From Nitrospirota bacterium (GTDB taxonomy: Bacteria > Nitrospirota > Thermodesulfovibrionia > Thermodesulfovibrionales > UBA1546), in contig SCSY01000313.1 of assembly GCA_004298625.1 (NCBI GenBank), positions 1-13,640 on the forward strand: 13,640 nucleotides of DNA. Direction: 5' to 3'. The translations under genes were made by a program, and so were the position numbers. Below, in pieces: positions 1 through 5,852 of this stretch. Under the pieces are notes generated by a model. The model was not told the origin of the DNA. It ran no database searches and worked only from the letters and a program-made list of their open reading frames with translations. How positions within the stretch are numbered: the first letter of the stretch is position 1; each line of letters opens with the position of its first letter.

Positions 1-318
1 GCAACAAGGTTCATGCTTTCATCCGGCATAAAAGAGGGTTATTCGATGGTTGTGTCGTCGGAAAGGCTCATGGAGTTATACAAGGGCAGTCTTATCCCGA
101 AGGCGTATCAGGACTTTGAGTCTGCGATTTCGGGTTATTCGACAGGCAAAGTTGAGGCGATAACAGTTATAACAAGGCTTAAAGCGCTTATTGATTATGA
201 GACATTGTATTGGAATCAATTTGCCGAGAGGGAGAAGGCAATAGGGAGGCTCGGGGCGTTGGCAGGGAATAGCATTCAGCAATCAGCAGTAAGCGGTCAG
301 GGAGAAGATAAAAAATGA
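1..318 (+). CDS. cusC: CusC/TolC-family outer-membrane efflux channel, C-terminal fragment (5' end outside window)
   Basis: Only the last 105 residues are in the window; the reading frame is open to base 1, so the ATG at 13 is internal and not the start. The fragment reads as the final helical repeat of a TolC-type outer-membrane factor: a long amphipathic helix containing a RLMELYKGSLIPKAYQDFES stretch, then a GYSTGKVEAITVI turn and a second helix ending YWNQFAEREKAIGRLGALAG. This is the pattern (Arg..Leu-Tyr..Ile-Pro-x-Ala, then Gly-Tyr-x-x-Gly-Lys) seen at the end of CusC/CzcC-like channels. The protein would form the trimeric outer-membrane and periplasmic conduit for the pump encoded downstream. 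Its TGA overlaps the ATG of the adaptor gene by 4 bp (ATGA, 315-318), so the two are co-translated. The family call is good; metal specificity is inferred from the neighbours. Confidence 0.8.
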   Translation, partial: ATRFMLSSGIKEGYSMVVSSERLMELYKGSLIPKAYQDFESAISGYSTGKVEAITVITRLKALIDYETLYWNQFAEREKAIGRLGALAGNSIQQSAVSGQGEDKK

Positions 319-1478
319 AGAAAAGAAACTTAGTAATTGTTCTCGGATTAATTTTAATTGCAGGAGGAATATTCTATTTTTATAAATCCGGAGTTTTGTT
401 CAAACAGAAATCCGCAGAGCCTGTCAAGACCGAAGCCGTCCCTGCAGCAGAGGTCACAGAAGAACAGGAGGCTCAGACCGTTGAGATATCCCCTGAAAAA
501 CAGCAGCTTATCGGCGTGAAGATAGCAGAGGCATCTGTAAAGCCTTTGCAGAAGGTTATAAGGACAGTGGGCAGGATTGAATACGACGAGAGAAGGCTTG
601 CTACGGTAAATACGAAATTCGAGGGTTGGATAGAAAAACTCTATATAGATTACACGGGGAAATATGTAAAAAAGGGAGATCCCCTTGCAGAGATTTATAG
701 CCCTGAGCTTGTTGCAACCCAGCAGGAATTCCTTAATGTCTTGAAATGGAAGTCCGGGGTCAAAGGCGGAGAGATGCTTTCAAAAGATGCAGATGCGTTA
801 CTCGAGGCCGCAAAACAGAGGCTCAGATTATGGGATATTTCTGAAGGACAGATTAAAAAAATAGAGGAGACAGGTAAACCGATAAGGACTCTCACAATAT
901 ACAGCCCTGTGAGCGGATATGTTGTGCAGAAGGCAGCATTGCTCGGCATGCGCGTGATGCCGGGAGAAAAGTTATTCGACATTGCAGATATTTCTACTGT
1001 CTGGGTTGTGTCCGACATCTATGAATACGAGCTGCCTTTGATAAGACAGGGACAGACAGCTAAGATAACGCTGAGTTATTTCCCCGGCAAAAAGTTTTCG
1101 GCGATGATTGATTATGTATATCCGAGCCTTGCAGGCGAAACAAGGACGGCGAAGGTGAGGTTTACGATATCAAATCCAGGCGGACAATTAAAGCCCCAGA
1201 TGTTTACGAACGTCGAAATAAAGATAGACATGGGCCGGAGGCTCTCTATCCCGGAGGATGCGGTAATAGACACCGGCGTAAGACAGATAATATATGTAGA
1301 TAAGGGCGAGGGATATTTTGAGCCGCGAGAGGTGATGACCGGGATTAAGGCAGAGGGGATGGTTGAAATAATCAAGGGAGTAAAGGCAGGAGAGAAAGTG
1401 GCATCCTCTGCCACGTTCCTCATAGATTCCGAGTCACAGTTAAAAGGCGTGAAACCGCTTGAAGGGCATAAGCACTAA
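315..1478 (+). CDS. cusB: CusB-type efflux RND periplasmic adaptor subunit
   Basis: Periplasmic membrane-fusion protein of 387 residues linking the inner-membrane pump to the outer-membrane channel. A single N-terminal hydrophobic segment (about 6-22, after MKKRN) acts as signal or anchor, followed by an acidic/Ala linker (32-55). Lipoyl/barrel-sandwich halves lie at about 100-130 (FEGWIEKLYIDYTGKYVKKG, then EIYSPEL) and 193-226 (YSPVSGYVV...GMRVMPGEKLFDIAD). Between them is a short alpha-hairpin (132-188), and after them a beta-barrel (228-305) and membrane-proximal domain (308-373). GWIEKLY..YTG..VKKG and EIYSPEL are hallmarks of the heavy-metal (CusB) branch. The ATG overlaps the upstream TGA, with GGAG at 301-304 as ribosome site. 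There is no Met-rich N-terminal segment like the one binding Cu(I) in E. coli CusB and no CxxC-type metal domain; the tail ends His-Lys-His. cusA follows after 176 bp filled by a repeat element. Confidence 0.92.
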   Translation: MKKRNLVIVLGLILIAGGIFYFYKSGVLFKQKSAEPVKTEAVPAAEVTEEQEAQTVEISPEKQQLIGVKIAEASVKPLQKVIRTVGRIEYDERRLATVNTKFEGWIEKLYIDYTGKYVKKGDPLAEIYSPELVATQQEFLNVLKWKSGVKGGEMLSKDADALLEAAKQRLRLWDISEGQIKKIEETGKPIRTLTIYSPVSGYVVQKAALLGMRVMPGEKLFDIADISTVWVVSDIYEYELPLIRQGQTAKITLSYFPGKKFSAMIDYVYPSLAGETRTAKVRFTISNPGGQLKPQMFTNVEIKIDMGRRLSIPEDAVIDTGVRQIIYVDKGEGYFEPREVMTGIKAEGMVEIIKGVKAGEKVASSATFLIDSESQLKGVKPLEGHKH

Positions 1479-1485
1479 ATGATTA

Positions 1486-1639
1486 TTAAGGCAGGATATA
1501 ACTCTTTCGCTCATTCTCGGTCGAATCGACCTCCGAGGTTTTGCCTCACAACCCCCTTAATCCCCCTTAACAAAGGGGGACTTAGGGGGTTGTCGGACTA
1601 TCGGCAAAAAAACCGCTCAAGAGCCATATCCCGCCTTAA
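1486..1639 (+). repeat. MITE-like nested inverted-repeat element between cusB and cusA
   Basis: Terminal inverted repeats of 21 bp match at 18/21 positions: left 1486-1506 begins TTAAGGCAGGATAT, right 1619-1639 ends ATATCCCGCCTTAA. Nested inside are GGTTTTGCC (1537-1545) facing GGCAAAAAAACC (1603-1614), and innermost a strong C/G palindrome (1548-1593). The whole 154-bp stretch can fold as one long interrupted hairpin. It contains no convincing gene. The outermost bases are TTAA on both sides, so a TA or TTAA target duplication is possible but cannot be separated from the inverted repeat itself. The three terminal mismatches would all be G-U pairs in a minus-strand transcript. The right end stops 15 bp before the cusA start, and no Shine-Dalgarno sequence is visible in between. 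A transposase-mobilised miniature element is inference. Confidence 0.6.
1548..1593 (+). repeat. C/G-rich palindromic repeat, copy 1 (innermost part of the cusB-cusA element)
   Basis: Two 21-nt arms pair at 19/21 positions around an AACA loop: left ACAACCCCCTTAATCCCCCT, right ending AGGGGGTTGT. The architecture (C5 - short A/T spacer - C5 - TT, loop, AA - G5 - spacer - G5) recurs inside cusA (2926-2971) and between pilY1 and fimT (10671-10719). In RNA it would be a very stable stem-loop. No T-run follows, so it is not a typical intrinsic terminator. Confidence 0.85.
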
Positions 1640-1654
1640 CTATTCAAATTAAAA

Positions 1655-4600
1655 ATGATAGCAAAGATAATAGAATACAGCGCGAGAAACAAGTTCATAG
1701 TATTTCTTCTTGTCGGCTTTCTTTCGCTGTGGGGATACTGGGCCTTAAAAAATACCCCACTGGATGCGATACCGGATCTAAGCGACACGCAGGTCATCAT
1801 CTTCACGGAATGGCCGGGAAGAAGCCCTGACCTTGTAGAAAATCAGATAACTTACCCGATAACTTCAACATTGCTTGCCGCTCCAAAGGTCCAGGCAGTG
1901 AGAGGTTTTTCATTTCTTGGAAGCTCGTTCATATATGTGATCTTCGAGGAAGGCACGAATATATACTGGGCCAGGTCGAGGATACTCGAATACCTCCAGT
2001 CGGTAAAAGGGAAAATCCCCCCTGATGTAAATCCTGTGCTCGGGCCTGACGCAACGAGTGTCGGGTGGGGGTTCAGCTATGCCGTAGTTGACGAAACAGG
2101 CAGCCAAGACCTTTCTCAACTCAGATCATTGCAGGACTGGAACATAAAGCTTGGATTAGAAAGTGTTCCGGGGGTTTCTCAGGTTGCGAGCGTCGGCGGA
2201 TTCGTTAAACAGTATCAGATAACAATAGACCCGAACCGGCTTGCGGCTTACGGCCTGCCTTTGATGAACGTGATAGAGGCTGTAAGAAAGAGCAATAAGG
2301 ATGTTGAAGGAAGGGTTCTTGAGTTTTCCGGCGTCGAGTATATGGTCAGGGGAAGAGGTTACATAAAGACGGTAGATGACTTGAAGAATATTTCTGTCGG
2401 CACGAACGGCGCAGGCACTCCTGTCTTTCTCCGCGATATAGCGAATATCCAGCTCGGGCCTGAGATAAGAAGGGGGCTTGTTGAACTCGATGGCAAAGGA
2501 GAGGTTGCAGGCGGGATAGTAATAGTCCGCTTTGGAGAAAACGTCCTTAATGTCATAGAGCGTGTAAAGGAAAAGATAGAAAAGGATATTCAACCGTCTT
2601 TGCCTAAAGGCGTAAAGATCGTTACGACTTATGACAGGACAGACCTCATACACCGGGCAATAGATACGCTCAAGGAAGAGATAATGAAGCTTGCTGTTGC
2701 AGTGAGCGTTGTATGCATAGTATTTCTGTTTCATCTTCCGAGCGCATTGGTGGTTATACTCACCCTGCCGATAGCTATACTAATCTCATTCATCTGTATG
2801 TATTACCTCGGCGTTACATCTAATATCATGAGCTTAAGCGGCATTGCTATAGCAATAGGAGCTATGGTAGATGCCTCGATAATCATGGTGGAGAACGCAC
2901 ATAAGAAACTGGCAGAGGCAGAGAAAAATCCCCCCTCGCCCCCCTTTGACAAAGGGGGGATGGGGGGATTTGATAGGGTAGATATAATCATCGAGGCTGC
3001 CAAAGAAGTCGGGCCGTCGCTATTTTTCTCCCTCCTTGTAATTACCGTAGGATTCCTTCCCGTATTCACCTTGCAGGCTCAGGCGGGAAGGCTGTTTAAG
3101 CCGCTCGCATTTACAAAAACATTTGCGATGCTCTTTGCATCATTTCTTGCAATAACACTGACCCCTGTGCTGATGACGCTTCTTATACGGGGGAAGATAA
3201 AGCCTGAAAGCGAAAATCCGATAATACATTTCCTCGAAAAACTCTATAAACCGAGGGTAAGATTCTCTCTGAAACATCCGAAGGCCGTTATAATCGCTGC
3301 GCTGATCATCGTTGCTATAACAATATATCCTCTCGTAAAACTTGGTTCGGAGTTCATGCCTGCTCTTTACGAAGGAACGTATTTTTATATGCCTGTGACA
3401 GTTCCCGGAGCATCCATAACAGAGGTTTCAACACTGCTTCAGATACAGGATAAATTGTTGAAGAAGGTCCCTGAGGTGTTACAGGTATTTGGAAAGGCAG
3501 GGAGGGCTGAGACTGCAACAGACCCTGCGCCGCTCGAGATGTTCGAGACGGTCGTAAACCTTAAGCCTGAAAAGGAATGGCGAAAAGGAATGACGCCTGA
3601 ATCAATCCGCGATGAACTTAATGACAAAATGCTCGAGATCCCCGGCCTTCAGGGCGGAGTTACGATGCCTATTAAGGCTCGTATAGATATGCTCGCAACA
3701 GGCATAAGGTCTCCTCTCGGAGTTAAGGTGCTCGGCCCCGACCTTGAGCTGATAGAGAAAATAGCCCTCGACATTGAGAATGTAATAAGACCCATAAAGG
3801 GCACAACGAGCGCAGTTGCAGACAGGGTTACAGTAGGATATTTCCTCGATATTATTCCGAAGAGGGAAGAGATTGCGAGATACGGCCTTACGATTGATGA
3901 CGTGCAGGAGGTCATACAGAGCATAATAGGAGGGATGAACCTCACCCTCACTGTCGAGGGAAGAGAGAGATACCCCGTAAACATAAGATACGCGCGGGAA
4001 TTAAGAAACGACATGGAAAAACTAAAAAGAGCGCTGATACCCGTGAGCATGGCCGGGCAGGGACAGATGGCCGCTTCCCTTGCGCAGATACCACTGGGTG
4101 AGCTTGCCGATATAAAGATCGTGCGGGGTCCTACATCAATTAAAAGCGAGGAAGGGCTCCTCACAGCTTATGTTTCTGTTTTTTTCACGGGCCGTGATGT
4201 CGGAGGTTATGTCGAAGAGGTAAAGAAAAAAGTCGGCTCGAGCGTTAAGCTCCCTGCCGGCTACAGGCTCGAATGGAGCGGGGAATACGAATATATGCTG
4301 AAGACGCAGGAAAGGCTTAAGCTCGTAATACCATTGACGCTTCTTATAATCTTCGTGCTCATATATTTGAATACTAAATCTACTGCAAAGACAATAATAA
4401 TCCTCCTCGCAGTGCCGTTCTCTCTGGTAGGCTCATTCTGGTTTCTTCACTTTCTCGGCTATAACATGAGCATAGCAGTATGGGTCGGGATAATTGCCCT
4501 TGCAGGACTCGATGCAGAGACAGGCGTTGTAATGCTCCTCTATCTTGACCTTGCGTATGAGCAATGGAAACGTGAAGGCCGAATGAATAATATTGAAGAC

Positions 4601-4834
4601 CTGAAAGACGCGATAATGCACGGCGCAGTAAAAAGGATAAGGCCGAAGCTTATGACAGTAGGCGTCATACTTGCGGGCTTAATCCCCATCATGTTCAGCC
4701 ACGGAACAGGTGCAGACGTTATGAAGAGGATCGCGGCTCCGATGATAGGAGGGGTCATTACATCAGAAATACTTGAGCTTACGATCTATCCCGCCATATA
4801 TCTGATATGGAAGGGAAGGAAGTTTAAGGGCTGA
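1655..4834 (+). CDS. cusA: CusA-type Cu(I)/Ag(I) efflux RND transporter (HME family), with an in-frame palindromic-repeat insertion
   Basis: Proton-driven inner-membrane RND pump of 1059 residues (E. coli CusA is 1047). It starts with the typical IIEYSARNKFIVFLLVGFL first membrane helix and carries two large periplasmic loops. The three methionines of the CusA copper site are conserved: M579 (YFYMPVTVPG), M629 (PLEMFETV) and M679 (RIDMLATG), which supports monovalent Cu/Ag rather than Zn/Co export. Proton-relay residues are present as D406 in TM4 (GAMVDASIIMVENAHK), E955 in LDAETGVVML and K998 in RIRPKLMTV. The only odd part is residues 424-439 (NPPSPPFDKGGMGGF core), encoded by a C/G palindrome at 2926-2971 in the cytoplasmic loop between TM4 and TM5, where homologues vary in length. 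No Shine-Dalgarno sequence is visible before the ATG, but the N-terminus fits the family. No clear terminator follows. Confidence 0.95.
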   Translation: MIAKIIEYSARNKFIVFLLVGFLSLWGYWALKNTPLDAIPDLSDTQVIIFTEWPGRSPDLVENQITYPITSTLLAAPKVQAVRGFSFLGSSFIYVIFEEGTNIYWARSRILEYLQSVKGKIPPDVNPVLGPDATSVGWGFSYAVVDETGSQDLSQLRSLQDWNIKLGLESVPGVSQVASVGGFVKQYQITIDPNRLAAYGLPLMNVIEAVRKSNKDVEGRVLEFSGVEYMVRGRGYIKTVDDLKNISVGTNGAGTPVFLRDIANIQLGPEIRRGLVELDGKGEVAGGIVIVRFGENVLNVIERVKEKIEKDIQPSLPKGVKIVTTYDRTDLIHRAIDTLKEEIMKLAVAVSVVCIVFLFHLPSALVVILTLPIAILISFICMYYLGVTSNIMSLSGIAIAIGAMVDASIIMVENAHKKLAEAEKNPPSPPFDKGGMGGFDRVDIIIEAAKEVGPSLFFSLLVITVGFLPVFTLQAQAGRLFKPLAFTKTFAMLFASFLAITLTPVLMTLLIRGKIKPESENPIIHFLEKLYKPRVRFSLKHPKAVIIAALIIVAITIYPLVKLGSEFMPALYEGTYFYMPVTVPGASITEVSTLLQIQDKLLKKVPEVLQVFGKAGRAETATDPAPLEMFETVVNLKPEKEWRKGMTPESIRDELNDKMLEIPGLQGGVTMPIKARIDMLATGIRSPLGVKVLGPDLELIEKIALDIENVIRPIKGTTSAVADRVTVGYFLDIIPKREEIARYGLTIDDVQEVIQSIIGGMNLTLTVEGRERYPVNIRYARELRNDMEKLKRALIPVSMAGQGQMAASLAQIPLGELADIKIVRGPTSIKSEEGLLTAYVSVFFTGRDVGGYVEEVKKKVGSSVKLPAGYRLEWSGEYEYMLKTQERLKLVIPLTLLIIFVLIYLNTKSTAKTIIILLAVPFSLVGSFWFLHFLGYNMSIAVWVGIIALAGLDAETGVVMLLYLDLAYEQWKREGRMNNIEDLKDAIMHGAVKRIRPKLMTVGVILAGLIPIMFSHGTGADVMKRIAAPMIGGVITSEILELTIYPAIYLIWKGRKFKG
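2926..2971 (+). repeat. C/G-rich palindromic repeat, copy 2, inside the cusA coding sequence
   Basis: Reads AAAT-C6-TCG-C6-TTTG-A-CAAA-G6-AT-G6-ATTT, a 46-bp near-perfect palindrome. It is translated in frame as residues around 424-439 of CusA (NPPSPPFDKGGMGGF). Because it is a palindrome the opposite strand also reads as an Asn-Pro-Pro-x-Pro-Pro...Lys-Gly-Gly-x-Gly-Gly-Phe peptide, so either orientation stays open. It lies in the short cytoplasmic loop after TM4, between a helix ending AEAE and a helix starting DRVDIIIEAA. Removing about 48 bp would restore a compact CusA-like loop. Confidence 0.85.
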
Positions 4835-4861
4835 ATTGCCTGAGACATACAAATAGCCTCC

Positions 4862-4888
4862 CTATGTAATCCATTACACAATCGGGAA
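4862..4888 (+). repeat. 27-bp direct repeat, left copy (upstream of vapBC), containing dyad TGTAAT-CC-ATTACA
   Basis: Matches the right copy at 5641-5667 at 26 of 27 positions: 22 identical bases from CTATGTAATCC onward, one G/A difference, then GGAA. The perfect dyad TGTAATCCATTACA is at 4865-4878. The copies are 779 bp apart and exactly bracket the toxin-antitoxin operon. Either they mark the ends of an inserted cassette (duplicated target or recombination site), or they are two copies of a regulator's operator. Confidence 0.75.
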
Positions 4889-4927
4889 ATCGTACGGCTC
4901 GCAACCGGGGAAAAATAATGTGTGCCG

Positions 4928-4957
4928 ATAATTTGTTGACAAAAAGCAACAAATTAT
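4928..4957 (+). promoter_or_regulatory. Inverted-repeat operator of the vapBC operon
   Basis: Perfect 11-bp arms ATAATTTGTTG (4928-4938) and CAACAAATTAT (4947-4957) are separated by 8 bp. The dyad covers the -35 box and spacer of the promoter directly in front of vapB. This is where a ribbon-helix-helix antitoxin, alone or with its toxin, would be expected to bind and repress. Binding by VapB is inference from the usual autoregulation of such operons. Confidence 0.65.
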
Positions 4958-4964
4958 ATACATT
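4936..4964 (+). promoter_or_regulatory. Probable sigma-70-type promoter of vapBC
   Basis: A perfect -35 hexamer TTGACA (4936-4941) is followed after 17 bp by TACATT (4959-4964) as -10. An alternative -10, TATACA (4957-4962), would give a short 15-bp spacer. The -35 and spacer overlap the inverted-repeat operator. Transcription would start around 4971, very close to the GGAG ribosome site at 4973-4976, so the leader would be only a few bases long. Confidence 0.55.
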
Positions 4965-4981
4965 AGTTATGTGGAGATAAT

Positions 4982-5260
4982 ATGGTAAAAACAGAAAAGA
5001 TGAAAACTCATGTCATATTTCCTATAGAGCTTATCGAAGCCATAGACAAAAGTGTGGGAGGCAGAAAACGCAGCAAATTTATTGTTGAGGCAGCAAAAGA
5101 AAAGCTTGAAGAAATAAAATTCCGACAGGCGTTAGAAGCCACGGCAGGCTGCTGGAAAGACGAAAACCATCCTGACCTCAGGACCCAGAAAGATATTAGG
5201 ATATACCTTAAAAAAACAAGAGAAAAAACAGAACAAAGGATAAAGCGATTAAGTGAATGA
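4982..5260 (+). CDS. vapB: VapB-type ribbon-helix-helix antitoxin
   Basis: Small basic protein of 92 residues. Residues 7-14 (MKTHVIFP) form the DNA-contacting beta strand, 15-25 (IELIEAIDKSV) the first helix, the turn GGRKRSKF follows, and 30-46 (IVEAAKEKLEEIK) is the second helix. This is the CopG/ribbon-helix-helix fold of many antitoxins. The C-terminal half (GCWKDENHPDL...IRIYLKKTREKTEQR) is charged and probably wraps and blocks the toxin, as is usual for VapB. GGAG at 4973-4976 lies 5 nt before the ATG. The gene overlaps vapC by 8 bp and has its own promoter and operator, so it likely represses the operon while neutralising VapC. Exact subfamily is uncertain, but the fold and partner leave little doubt about the role. 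Confidence 0.88.
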   Translation: MVKTEKMKTHVIFPIELIEAIDKSVGGRKRSKFIVEAAKEKLEEIKFRQALEATAGCWKDENHPDLRTQKDIRIYLKKTREKTEQRIKRLSE

Positions 5261-5648
5261 TTATCTGCTCGATTCCGACGTCATAATCTGGTTTTTGAGG
5301 GGCAAAAAAGAAGTAGTCGCTTTTCTGAAGAACCTTCCAAAAGAAAGATTATTGGGATGCTCCCCTCTATCAATCATTGAGATAAAACTTGGGGTGAGAA
5401 AAGGCGAAGAAGATGCAACCAATCAGTTCTTTAATGCGCTAAAGATATGGGAGATGGACAGGGAGATTGCCGAGGAAGCTGCCGGCTATATTGTGAGTTA
5501 TAGAAAAAAAGGAATCGCCCTGGATTTTGTGGATGCAACGATAGCCGCGACCTGCAAACTCAGAAACTTAACGCTTCTGACCTATAATAGCGACCACTAT
5601 CCCATGCAGGATATAGCAAAATATAAAATGCCGCAGTTGACTATGTAA
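5253..5648 (+). CDS. vapC: VapC-type PIN-domain toxin (ribonuclease)
   Basis: PIN-domain endoribonuclease of 131 residues, a typical VapC length. Conserved acidic residues of the Mg-binding active site are visible: D7 (with D9) in YLLDSDVIIWFLRG, E43 in SIIEIKLGV, and D94 (with D91) in ALDFVDATIAATC, followed by LLTYNSDHY with N112/D114 at the fourth position. VapC toxins cleave structured RNAs such as initiator tRNA or the sarcin-ricin loop; the target here cannot be read from sequence. Translation starts at GTG 5253, inside vapB, since no ATG exists in this frame nearby and the start fits the family's N-terminus. AAAGGA at 5235-5240 is a possible ribosome site. The last codons and TAA stop lie within the right copy of the 27-bp direct repeat. 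Confidence 0.92.
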   Translation: MNDYLLDSDVIIWFLRGKKEVVAFLKNLPKERLLGCSPLSIIEIKLGVRKGEEDATNQFFNALKIWEMDREIAEEAAGYIVSYRKKGIALDFVDATIAATCKLRNLTLLTYNSDHYPMQDIAKYKMPQLTM

Positions 5649-5667
5649 TCCATTACACAATCAGGAA
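5641..5667 (+). repeat. 27-bp direct repeat, right copy (3' end of vapC)
   Basis: Partner of 4862-4888 (26/27 identical). It contains the final Thr/Met codons and TAA stop of vapC, and the dyad TGTAATCCATTACA at 5644-5657. The dyad centre lies about 149 bp upstream of the predicted start of the sigma-54 transcript of pilY1. That is a usual distance for an enhancer site bound by a sigma-54 activator, so a second possible role is regulation of the pilus operon. Confidence 0.75.
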
Positions 5668-5683
5668 GGGGATTACACCTAAA

Positions 5684-5762
5684 CGTGTAGCGGGTGGTGG
5701 GTAGCGGGTAGGGAAATGCATAAAAAACAATGCCTTACACGCTACACGCTGCACGCTACACG
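5684..5762 (+). repeat. Facing heptameric repeat arrays (imperfect 30-bp inverted repeat) upstream of pilY1
   Basis: The left array 5686-5713 is four 7-bp units (TGTAGCG, GGTGGTG, GGTAGCG, GGTAGGG). The right array 5741-5764 is GCTACAC, GCTGCAC, GCTACAC plus GCT. Arms 5684-5713 and 5733-5762 are complementary at 23 of 30 positions, with CGTGTAGCG/CGCTACACG at the outer ends and a 19-nt A/T-rich loop. It could form a hairpin just downstream of vapC and upstream of the sigma-54 promoter. The 24 bases from 5741 recur exactly at 5923-5946 inside pilY1. Confidence 0.75.
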
Positions 5763-5772
5763 CTTCTTATTG

Positions 5773-5788
5773 TGGCACAGGAGTTGCA
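5773..5788 (+). promoter_or_regulatory. Sigma-54 (RpoN) -24/-12 promoter of the pilY1 operon
   Basis: TGGCAC (5773-5778), 5 bp, then TTGCA (5784-5788). The invariant GG (5774-5775) and GC (5786-5787) are separated by exactly 10 bp, as sigma-54 requires. The predicted transcript start is near 5799, giving a leader of about 54 nt before pilY1. Such a promoter needs an enhancer-binding activator; pilin genes in several bacteria are controlled this way (for example PilR on pilA). The activator is not encoded in this window. Confidence 0.8.
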
Positions 5789-5852
5789 TTGTTTAAGGCA
5801 TCATGAGAAAATTTAGTATTACAAACCTGTTTACAAAATGTGAGGTGCAAAA

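Noticed and set aside
1548..1593. Intrinsic terminator after cusB
   Set aside because: The stem is strong but no T-run follows it, and cusA directly downstream belongs to the same functional operon.
2156..2734. Long minus-strand open frame (192 codons) opposite cusA
   Set aside because: It lies entirely within the well-supported cusA gene and its product has no recognisable domain or ribosome site; the same holds for the minus-strand frame at 3649-4164.
4835..4927. Terminator between cusA and vapBC
   Set aside because: I found no hairpin followed by a T-run here; the only dyad (TGTAATCCATTACA) is A/T-rich and has no T-run.
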